From SFLA01 sp045533895 (GTDB lineage: Bacteria > Bacillota > Clostridia > Oscillospirales > CAG-382): a stretch of DNA of 12,558 nucleotides. Position numbers and translations under genes: made by a program. Numbering within the stretch: position 1 is the stretch's first letter; every line of letters begins with the position of its first letter. The stretch covers positions 1 to 12,558 of the forward strand of contig JAZSIT010000092.1 of the NCBI GenBank assembly GCA_045533895.1, given 5' to 3'. Shown here in pieces: positions 1-6,073 of the stretch. The notes under the pieces are model-generated. The model saw only the letters and a program-made list of their open reading frames with translations, was not told the DNA's origin and ran no database searches.

Positions 1-1227
1 AGTTTCAATGGGGAGTTCCTCAAGCACAGTATTCTTTTCGATACACATGGCTACGAGCATTCCAGAAATTTTATAAGCGCTTCTGAAGGGGAGACCTTTT
101 TTTACAAGATAGTCTGCAAGGTCAGTTGCATTTATAAAACCCTTTTGCGCTGCACGCTTCATGTTCGCAGTGTTTGCCTTGAGCGTATCTATCATTCCGG
201 TAAACACCTTGAGGCACATTATAACAGTGTCACAAGCATCAAAAACGCTTTCCTTATCCTCTTGCATATCCTTGTTATACGCGAGGGGAAGTCCTTTTAA
301 CGTTGTTAACAAAGCAAGCAGATCACCATATACTCTGCCAGTCTTTCCTCGCACAAGCTCCGCCATATCGGGATTTTTCTTTTGGGGCATTATAGAAGAG
401 CCTGTTGTGTATGCATCGGAAAGCTCAATAAACTTAAATTCCCAACTTGACCAAAGTATAATTTCTTCGGAAAAACGGGAAAGGTGCATCATCAGTATGG
501 ATAAAGCACTGACAAGCTCGGCGCAGAAATCTCTGTCAGACACGCCGTCAAGACTGTTAAGGCAGATTCCATCGAACCCAAGCTTTTCAGCTTCAAATCG
601 TCGGTCGGTGTCGTAGGTTGTTCCTGCCAGCGCGCAACAACCGATAGGGGATATATTTATCCTTTTTCTGCAATCGTTAAGTCTATCGATATCGCGGAGA
701 AGCATCATTGAATACGCCATTAAATGGTGACCGAAAGTTATCGGCTGTGCTCTCTGTAAATGAGTGTATCCGGGCATTATTGCGTCTTTGAATTCGTCTG
801 CTTTTTCGGTTATTACCCAAATAAGCGATTTCACCAAATCGGATATAACATCGGTTTCCTCGCGGAGATACATACGGATATCAAGTGCAACCTGGTCGTT
901 TCTGCTTCTTGCAGTGTGAAGCTTTTTGCCCGTTTCGCCGATACGCTCTGTAAGCACCTGCTCTACAAACATGTGAATATCTTCACATTCCGCATCAATA
1001 GAAAGCAATCCGGAATCAAGATCATTTAATATGCTTTCAAGTCCGTCGGTAAGCTTTTCTGCGTCATATGCAGTAATAATATTTTGCTTTGCCAACATCT
1101 GGGCGTGAATAATGCTTCCGGTTATATCCTGACGGTACATTCTGTTGTCGAAATGTATAGAAGAATTGAAATCATCTGCGATTTTTTCTGTTATGCCGTC
1201 TGTTCTTCCTGCCCACATTTTTGCCAT
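1..1227 (-). CDS. argH: Argininosuccinate lyase, C-terminus cut by window edge
   Basis: Catalyses the last step of arginine synthesis, splitting argininosuccinate into arginine and fumarate in the cytoplasm; the family forms homotetramers. The minus-strand translation gives 409 residues and runs off the left edge (family about 460 residues, so roughly the last 50 are missing). It opens MAKMWAGR, the usual family start, and carries the TARSRNDQV segment (105-113), GYTHLQRAQP (153-162) with the catalytic His156, and the fumarase/aspartase-superfamily signature GSSIMPQKKNPD (276-287) with the loop serine Ser278. The ATG at 1227 is chosen because AAGGAG sits 8 bases upstream; a second in-frame ATG three codons later would break the conserved start. 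It lies 110 bp downstream of argG on the same strand and is probably co-transcribed with it. No frameshift is seen in the visible part. The function is close to certain. Confidence 0.97.
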   Translation of the reverse strand, partial: MAKMWAGRTDGITEKIADDFNSSIHFDNRMYRQDITGSIIHAQMLAKQNIITAYDAEKLTDGLESILNDLDSGLLSIDAECEDIHMFVEQVLTERIGETGKKLHTARSRNDQVALDIRMYLREETDVISDLVKSLIWVITEKADEFKDAIMPGYTHLQRAQPITFGHHLMAYSMMLLRDIDRLNDCRKRINISPIGCCALAGTTYDTDRRFEAEKLGFDGICLNSLDGVSDRDFCAELVSALSILMMHLSRFSEEIILWSSWEFKFIELSDAYTTGSSIMPQKKNPDMAELVRGKTGRVYGDLLALLTTLKGLPLAYNKDMQEDKESVFDACDTVIMCLKVFTGMIDTLKANTANMKRAAQKGFINATDLADYLVKKGLPFRSAYKISGMLVAMCIEKNTVLEELPIET

Positions 1228-1244
1228 ATCCGTTACTCCTTATG

Positions 1245-1258
1245 GGAAAAATTTTTCC
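1245..1258. repeat. Perfect 14-bp palindrome upstream of argH
   Basis: GGAAAAATTTTTCC is a perfect palindrome in the argG-argH gap, just upstream of the argH ribosome binding site. It may be a protein site or a small RNA hairpin, or simply chance in AT-rich spacer DNA. No function can be assigned. Confidence 0.4.
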
Positions 1259-1272
1259 GCAACATACGCCAA

Positions 1273-1311
1273 ATACCGGCTGACCGATTATTTGCTTCGG
1301 TCATCCGGTAT
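1273..1311 (-). other. Intercistronic hairpin between argG and argH
   Basis: ATACCGG-C-T-GACCGA (1273-1287) pairs with TCGGTC-A-T-CCGGTAT (1297-1311). The stem is 14 bp with a single C/T mismatch and a 9-base loop. On the argG-to-argH transcript it follows the argG stop codon by about 27 bases. No U-run follows it in that direction, so an intrinsic terminator is unlikely. It fits better as a 3'-end stabiliser or processing hairpin that could set the argG:argH ratio. Confidence 0.55.
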
Positions 1312-1337
1312 CGTTAATATTTGTTTAACTGTAAATT

Positions 1338-2552
1338 TTATTTGCCGTCAACCATTGCCTGGACCTTGATAGGCAGACCGTAAAGGTTGATAAATCCGGC
1401 AGCGTCGGTCTGGTCGTAATCACTCTCGCCGAAGGTCGCAATTTCCTCGCTGTAGAGAGAATAATCGCTCCAAACGCCTGCGTTTATCATATTGCCCTTG
1501 TAGAGCTTAAGCTTTACCTTACCGGTAACACGCTCCTGAGTCTTATCAACAAAAGCAGAAAGAGCTTCGCGGAGGGGAGTAAACCACTGGCCGTTGTATA
1601 CAAGTTCTGCAAAGGTAATGGAAAGACGCTGTTTTTCGTGAAGTGTCATCTTATCAAGACAGATGCTTTCAAGCACGCTGTGAGCTTTGTAAAGGATGGT
1701 TCCGCCGGGAGTCTCGTATACGCCGCGGCACTTCATACCTACAAGACGGTTTTCAACAATGTCGATAATACCGATACCGTTCTTGCCGCCGATCTCGTTG
1801 AGCTTTAGAATAATATTTTTTGCGCTCATCTTCTCGCCGTTAAGTGCAACGGGAGTGCCCTGCTCAAATTCAAGGGTGATGTAAGTGGGTTCATCGGGCG
1901 CCTGAAGGGGAGATACACCCATTTCAAGGAAGCCTTCTTTTTCATACATAGGCTCGTTGCCGGTATCCTCAAGATCCATTCCTTCGTGAGAAAGGTGCCA
2001 AAGGTTCTTGTCCTTGGAATAATTGGTCTCGCGGTTGATCTTAAGAGGAATGTTGTGTGCTTCCGCATATTCAATCTCTTCCTCGCGGGATTTGATGTCC
2101 CACTCACGCCAAGGCGCGATTATAGGCATATTAGGGCAGAAATGCTTGAGTGCAAGCTCAAAACGAACCTGGTCATTACCTTTGCCGGTACAGCCGTGAG
2201 CTATAGCGTCTGCGTTTTCTTTGATAGCTATCTCTGCAAGACCTTTTGCAATACAGGGGCGGGCGTGGCTTGTGCCGAGAAGATATTCTTCATAAACAGC
2301 GCCGGCTTTCATTGTGGGAATGATATATTCATCAACGTATTCGTCGGTCTGGTCAAGAACATACAGCTTGGACGCACCGGTCTTGAGTGCCTTTTCTTCA
2401 AGTCCTTCAAGCTCGTCTGCCTGACCTACGTTACCGGAAACGGCAATTACTTCGCAGTTATTGTAATTCTCTTTAAGCCAGGGAATGATTATAGATGTAT
2501 CAAGTCCGCCGGAATAGGCAAGCACGACTTTTTTTATATTTTCTTTGTTCAT
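1338..2552 (-). CDS. argG: Argininosuccinate synthase
   Basis: Joins citrulline and aspartate with ATP to give argininosuccinate, the penultimate step of arginine synthesis (cytoplasmic, homotetramer). The 404-residue product is of normal family length (about 400). The N-terminal ATP-pyrophosphatase PP-loop is clear as AYSGGLDTS (12-20). CTGKGNDQVRFE, the APWREWD segment and LWHLSHEGMDLED are all family landmarks. The ATG start is supported by GGAGG placed 8 bases upstream. The gene is first in an argG-argH pair. A consensus promoter lies about 30 bases upstream of the start, with a candidate arginine-repressor site over the predicted transcription start. No truncation or missing motif is seen. 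Confidence 0.98.
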   Translation of the reverse strand: MNKENIKKVVLAYSGGLDTSIIIPWLKENYNNCEVIAVSGNVGQADELEGLEEKALKTGASKLYVLDQTDEYVDEYIIPTMKAGAVYEEYLLGTSHARPCIAKGLAEIAIKENADAIAHGCTGKGNDQVRFELALKHFCPNMPIIAPWREWDIKSREEEIEYAEAHNIPLKINRETNYSKDKNLWHLSHEGMDLEDTGNEPMYEKEGFLEMGVSPLQAPDEPTYITLEFEQGTPVALNGEKMSAKNIILKLNEIGGKNGIGIIDIVENRLVGMKCRGVYETPGGTILYKAHSVLESICLDKMTLHEKQRLSITFAELVYNGQWFTPLREALSAFVDKTQERVTGKVKLKLYKGNMINAGVWSDYSLYSEEIATFGESDYDQTDAAGFINLYGLPIKVQAMVDGK

Positions 2553-2576
2553 TATTTATTCCTCCGTAAAAAATGC

Positions 2577-2590
2577 TACATATTTATGCA
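2577..2590 (-). promoter_or_regulatory. Candidate ARG box 1, overlapping argG start site
   Basis: Minus-strand TGCATAAATATGTA matches the ArgR/AhrC half-site pattern TGAAT-N4-ATTCA at 7 of 10 fixed positions and covers the predicted argG transcription start. The core TTGCATAAATA is repeated at 2686-2696. Assignment to an arginine repressor is inferred from gene identity and position. Confidence 0.45.
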
Positions 2591-2592
2591 AC

Positions 2593-2621
2593 ATTATACA
2601 ACCGTGTTTTTAATTTGTCAA
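2593..2621 (-). promoter_or_regulatory. Sigma-A promoter of argGH
   Basis: On the minus strand TTGACA (2616-2621) and TATAAT (2593-2598) are separated by exactly 17 bases, a perfect match to the sigma-A consensus. Transcription should begin near 2586, giving a leader of about 33 bases before the argG ATG. A promoter this strong would need repression, which fits the ArgR-like site over the predicted start. Confidence 0.88.
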
Positions 2622-2681
2622 TGATATTGAAATAATCATTTGTTTTTTTACCATTTTTATACTGTTTCTCAATATTTTGAA

Positions 2682-2695
2682 TGCTTATTTATGCA
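2682..2695 (-). promoter_or_regulatory. Candidate ARG box 2, upstream of argG promoter
   Basis: Minus-strand TGCATAAATAAGCA is near-palindromic and again matches the ARG-box pattern at 7 of 10 fixed positions. It shares an 11-base core with box 1, exactly 105 bp away, about ten helical turns, which would suit DNA looping by a hexameric ArgR. It lies between the divergent argG and oxidoreductase genes. Confidence 0.4.
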
Positions 2696-2818
2696 AAAAA
2701 ACAATAAACTTGTTTTTCATGACCGTACTTTAATCGTTTTCCTTTTCTCGAAAGGGAACTGTAATAAAAAACACAGCAGAAAGCCATAATAAAACCATCA
2801 AAAACAGGTGGTAAAAAC

Positions 2819-4120
2819 ATGGATTCAATATGGGAAAAAAGTGTAAATCGCATCAACTTTCCTTCAATGGACGGTGATACAAAAACTGACGTGCTTATTA
2901 TAGGCGGCGGAATAGCGGGGATACTCTGTGCACATTTTTTACAGCGCCACGGGGTGGATTATATCCTTGTTGAGGAGGACCGAATCTGCAGCGGTATTAC
3001 CGGAAAGACAACAGCTAAAATTACTTTTCAGCATGGACTTATTTATAATAAATTAATGCGGATTTACGGTGAAGAATATGCCAAAATGTATTTGTCTGCA
3101 AATAGGGATGCTTTGGATGAATACAAAAAAATGTGCGAGAAGATAAAGTGTAATTTCAGTTTGGCGGATAACTATATTTATTCGCTGAACAACAAGGAAA
3201 AAATTGAAGCCGAGTGTAAAGCTTTGCAAAACCTGGGCACGGACGCTCGATTTTGCCTTGATACCGAGCTTCCCTTTAAGATAGCGGGTGCGGTTAAGGT
3301 AACAGAGCAGGCTTGCTTTCACCCACTGGCATTTTTATATTCGGTGGCTTCCGGTCTGAATATTAAAGAATGCACAAAAGTTACTGAGCTTGTACCGGGA
3401 AAAGCAAAGACAAACCGAGGAGAAATACAGTATAAATATATGATTTGCGCAACACATTTTCCTTTTATAAATAAACACGGACTTTATTTTGCAAAAATGT
3501 ATCACCACCGTTCATATTCTATTGCGCTGAAAAAGGCGCCTGCAATAAACGGGATGTATATGGACGAGGACAAAAAAGGTTTTTCCTTTCGCGGCGCGGA
3601 AGATATGCTGATATTAGGCGGAAGCGGACATCGTACCGGAAAGAACTGCGGCGGCTGGAATGAACTTAACGATATGGCATTGCGCTTTTATCCCGGTTCA
3701 CAGGTTGTCGCGCGCTGGGCGACGCAGGACTGCATTACTTTGGATGACGTTCCGTATATAGGCTTGTACTCAAAAAACACCCCTGAAATGTATGTAACTA
3801 CCGGATTCAACAAATGGGGAATGACCTCTGCCATGGCTGCCGCCATGTTGCTTACTGATATGGTAATCGGCAAAAGCAATCCGTATTCGGTGGTTTTTGC
3901 GCCAAACAGATCTATACTTCATCCAAGGCTTTTTTCTCATTTGTTTTCAACGGTTTCGTCACTTTTAACGCCTGCCTCACCTCGTTGCCCACATTTAGGA
4001 TGTGCTCTCAAATATAATAAGCAGGAGCATTCTTGGGATTGCTCCTGTCACGGTTCTCGTTTTTCTGAAGACGGAAAACTGTTGGATACTCCTGCTCAAG
4101 GCGATTTGCCCAAAAAGTAA
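2819..4120 (+). CDS. FAD-dependent oxidoreductase with C-terminal Rieske [2Fe-2S] domain
   Basis: The 433-residue protein begins with a dinucleotide-binding fold, DVLIIGGGIAG (24-34), typical of DAO-type flavoproteins, followed by VEEDRICSGITGKTTAKIT (51-69). The C-terminus holds a Rieske cluster motif: Cys390-x-His392 and Cys408-x2-His411 as ligands, plus Cys395 and Cys410 at the positions that form the disulfide in cytochrome bc-type Rieske proteins. The family (Bacillus YhfW-like) is widespread but its substrate is not established. Here only about 35 residues separate the flavoprotein body from the first ligand Cys, so the Rieske fold is a compact version and the protein is shorter than the roughly 500-residue Bacillus relatives. 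No signal peptide or membrane helix is seen, so it is probably cytoplasmic. AGGTGG lies 7 bases before the ATG. It appears monocistronic; I saw no convincing promoter between 2697 and 2800. Confidence 0.85.
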   Translation: MDSIWEKSVNRINFPSMDGDTKTDVLIIGGGIAGILCAHFLQRHGVDYILVEEDRICSGITGKTTAKITFQHGLIYNKLMRIYGEEYAKMYLSANRDALDEYKKMCEKIKCNFSLADNYIYSLNNKEKIEAECKALQNLGTDARFCLDTELPFKIAGAVKVTEQACFHPLAFLYSVASGLNIKECTKVTELVPGKAKTNRGEIQYKYMICATHFPFINKHGLYFAKMYHHRSYSIALKKAPAINGMYMDEDKKGFSFRGAEDMLILGGSGHRTGKNCGGWNELNDMALRFYPGSQVVARWATQDCITLDDVPYIGLYSKNTPEMYVTTGFNKWGMTSAMAAAMLLTDMVIGKSNPYSVVFAPNRSILHPRLFSHLFSTVSSLLTPASPRCPHLGCALKYNKQEHSWDCSCHGSRFSEDGKLLDTPAQGDLPKK

Positions 4121-4127
4121 TAATAAC

Positions 4128-4154
4128 ATCAAACAATTCTTGTGTTGATTTTTT
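4128..4154 (+). terminator. Intrinsic terminator after the oxidoreductase
   Basis: ATCAAACA (4128-4135) pairs with TGTGTTGAT (4141-4149) with one bulged G and a 5-base loop, and is followed by a run of six T. The stem is AT-rich, so termination may be incomplete and could leak into the two-component genes. Confidence 0.6.
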
Positions 4155-4173
4155 GCGTTAAAATTGTTATGAT
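4145..4173 (+). promoter_or_regulatory. Candidate promoter of the two-component operon
   Basis: TTGATT (4145-4150) and TATGAT (4168-4173) are separated by 17 bases; each is close to the sigma-A consensus. The -35 overlaps the 3' arm of the preceding terminator. The predicted leader is about 67 bases, AT-rich, with GTAAAA repeated near 4177 and 4208, which might be regulator contacts. Confidence 0.45.
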
Positions 4174-4246
4174 ATGTAAAAGTTTATATACAGTTTATTT
4201 TTTTGTGTAAAATGTAAGCATATGTTAAAAGAGGGGGGGATGGACA

Positions 4247-4921
4247 ATGTTTCATATTCTTGTTGCAGACGATGACAAAAACACTCGTTTATTTATGAAA
4301 ACCGTGCTTGAAAGTGCTAAATATACCGTTTCTACTGTGTGTAACGGCAAGGAGGCTTTGTCTGTTCTTGACCGTGAGCATATTGACCTTGTTGTGCTGG
4401 ATATAATGATGCCCGAAATGGATGGCTACAGCTTTACCGAAACACTGCGTGAAAACAACAATTCCCTTCCTATTCTGATGGTTTCCGCAAAGCAAAAGCC
4501 GGAGGATAAAAAACGCGGTTTTATTGTTGGAACCGACGATTATATGACCAAACCCATTGATGAAGAAGAAATGCTGCTTCGCATAAAAGCGCTTTTGCGT
4601 CGTGCGCAGATTATAAATGAGAAAAAGATTGTAATCGGTTCTGTTGTTCTTGATTATGATTCTTATACCGTTATCGGTAACGGTGAGGTTGTGGAACTAC
4701 CCCAAAAAGAGTTCTTGCTTCTTTACAAACTGCTTTCTTATCCCGGAAAGATATTTACCAGAATACAGCTTATGGACGAGATATGGGGAACAGACAGCGA
4801 TACAGGCTGGGAGACTGTTACCGTACATATCGGCAGATTAAGAAAACGCTTTGAAGGATGGAATGAATTTGATATCGAATCTGTCAGAGGACTTGGCTAC
4901 AAGGCGGTGAAAAAAGTATGA
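4247..4921 (+). CDS. OmpR-family response regulator
   Basis: A 224-residue DNA-binding regulator. The receiver domain (about 1-118) has the acidic pair Asp9/Asp10, the phospho-acceptor Asp52 within VVLDIMMPEMDG, the switch Ser80 and the conserved Lys102 in the TKP motif. The C-terminal winged-helix domain (about 126-224) shows LPQKEFLLLYKLLSYPGKIF and the recognition-helix region VTVHIGRLRKRFE, ending in the usual VRGLGYKA. The start follows a purine-rich GAGGGGGGG ribosome binding site. Its last codon overlaps the first codon of the kinase gene (ATGA), so the two are translationally coupled and form a cognate pair. Target genes are unknown; the downstream membrane genes are plausible candidates from position only. 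Confidence 0.95.
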   Translation: MFHILVADDDKNTRLFMKTVLESAKYTVSTVCNGKEALSVLDREHIDLVVLDIMMPEMDGYSFTETLRENNNSLPILMVSAKQKPEDKKRGFIVGTDDYMTKPIDEEEMLLRIKALLRRAQIINEKKIVIGSVVLDYDSYTVIGNGEVVELPQKEFLLLYKLLSYPGKIFTRIQLMDEIWGTDSDTGWETVTVHIGRLRKRFEGWNEFDIESVRGLGYKAVKKV

Positions 4922-5976
4922 AAAATACTCAAAAAAGTTCACGCTTTGCACTCACTTTGCTGATATCTTTTATTGTTTTTTTAATCTTTTTCTTTGCGCT
5001 TGTACTTGTCAATTCCGCTATATTGATACTTATTATTACGGGCGTTTACCGTCCGGAACTGCACGGTTACAGCGGTATTGCAATGTTCATGGTAACTATG
5101 AGCGTTGCCAGCCTTATTGTGGGTGCCATTGCCGCCGGTATTATCGTTCACATTCCATTGAAACCAATAAATCGGTTAATATCGAGCATCGATTCACTTG
5201 CCTCGGGGGATTATTCGGTTCGTATAAAGCAAAAAGGAATTCTGAAGAAAATGCCCCTTTTTGTTGAACTTACCGATTCTTTTAACACCTTGGCAGAGGA
5301 ATTACAGAATACCGAGATGTTCAGGTCGGATTTCGTAAATAATTTTTCTCACGAATTCAAAACTCCCATTGTTTCCATAGCAGGCTTTGCAAAGCTTATT
5401 CGAAAAGGCGGTATTTCCGACAAACAAAAAGAGGAGTATCTTTCTGTCATAGAAGAAGAGTCTTTGCGTCTTTCCCGTATGGCGACAAATGTTCTTGAGC
5501 TTACTAAAATTGAAAACCAGACCATACTTACCGACACCACGTCTTTTAACCTTTCCGAGCAACTGCGCATATGTATTCTTATGTTGGAGGAAAAGTGGTC
5601 TGCAAAGGATGTGGATTTCAAACTAAATTTCAGGGAACATATAATCAATGCCGACCAAGAGCTTTTGGCACAGGTATGGATAAATCTTATCGACAACGCA
5701 GTTAAATTCTCTCCCTCCAAAGGCACTGTTGAGATTAATATTAAGACTGATGAAGACAGTATCTACGTTTCGGTAATCAATTCGGGCAAAGAAATTCCTC
5801 CCGAAAAGAGAGAACGCATTTTTAATAAGTTTTATCAGGCGGATGAATCTCATTCGTCTGAAGGTAACGGTGTTGGACTTGCTGTTGTCAAGCGTGTAGT
5901 TGAATTGCATAACGGCGAAGTAAACGTTAATTGTGAACATAATATGACCATGTTCACAGTTAAGTTACCAAAATAA
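4918..5976 (+). CDS. Membrane sensor histidine kinase, HAMP-HisKA-HATPase
   Basis: Partner kinase of the preceding regulator, 352 residues. Two membrane helices (about 11-41 and 54-78) are separated by only about 12 extracellular residues, so it probably senses within the membrane or through another protein. A HAMP linker follows (about 78-130), then the H-box NNFSHEFKTP with phospho-acceptor His145. The ATPase domain has the N-box with Asn256 and Asn260, and a G2 box GNGVGLAVVK (317-326). The G1 box is degenerate: NSGKEI (288-293) in place of DxGxGI, so the usual Asp is Asn and the second Gly is Glu. Similar degenerate forms occur in intramembrane-sensing Firmicute kinases, so activity is still expected. 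Start coupled to the regulator by a 4-base overlap. Confidence 0.93.
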   Translation: MKNTQKSSRFALTLLISFIVFLIFFFALVLVNSAILILIITGVYRPELHGYSGIAMFMVTMSVASLIVGAIAAGIIVHIPLKPINRLISSIDSLASGDYSVRIKQKGILKKMPLFVELTDSFNTLAEELQNTEMFRSDFVNNFSHEFKTPIVSIAGFAKLIRKGGISDKQKEEYLSVIEEESLRLSRMATNVLELTKIENQTILTDTTSFNLSEQLRICILMLEEKWSAKDVDFKLNFREHIINADQELLAQVWINLIDNAVKFSPSKGTVEINIKTDEDSIYVSVINSGKEIPPEKRERIFNKFYQADESHSSEGNGVGLAVVKRVVELHNGEVNVNCEHNMTMFTVKLPK

Positions 5977-5977
5977 C

Positions 5978-5998
5978 AAAATTTATACGAAAATTTAT
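5978..5998 (+). repeat. 9-bp direct repeat upstream of ftsH
   Basis: AAAATTTAT occurs at 5978-5986 and 5990-5998, a 12-base period, directly after the kinase stop codon. Tandem half-sites at about one helical turn are the usual layout for OmpR-type regulators, so this may be a site for the adjacent regulator. It is also simple AT-rich sequence. Confidence 0.3.
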
Positions 5999-6010
5999 CT
6001 TCAACGTTTA

Positions 6011-6053
6011 TTTTCGGTTTAGAAATTGAGCATAATATAACGGTAACCGAAAA
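6011..6053. repeat. 9-bp inverted repeat around the ftsH promoter region
   Basis: TTTTCGGTT (6011-6019) and AACCGAAAA (6045-6053) are perfect inverted copies spaced 25 bp apart. They bracket the -10-like hexamers TAATAT (6033-6038) and TATAAC (6036-6041). The right arm ends just before the ftsH ribosome binding site. The layout suggests an operator controlling ftsH; a long-loop RNA hairpin hiding the ribosome binding site is the alternative. No good -35 accompanies the -10. Confidence 0.5.
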
Positions 6054-6073
6054 GAAGAAGGAAGATATAAGTT

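Noticed and set aside
161..616. Plus-strand open frame of 151 codons at the left edge
   Set aside because: It is antisense to argH, whose reading frame is unbroken and carries all family motifs over this span.
1986..2624. Long plus-strand open frame of 212 codons opposite argG
   Set aside because: It lies antisense to most of the first half of a highly conserved argG, has no ribosome binding site and no recognisable motif; it is a shadow of argG codon use.
2697..2800. Promoter for the FAD/Rieske gene
   Set aside because: Several AT-rich hexamers occur but no pair with acceptable -35 and -10 matches at 16-18 base spacing.
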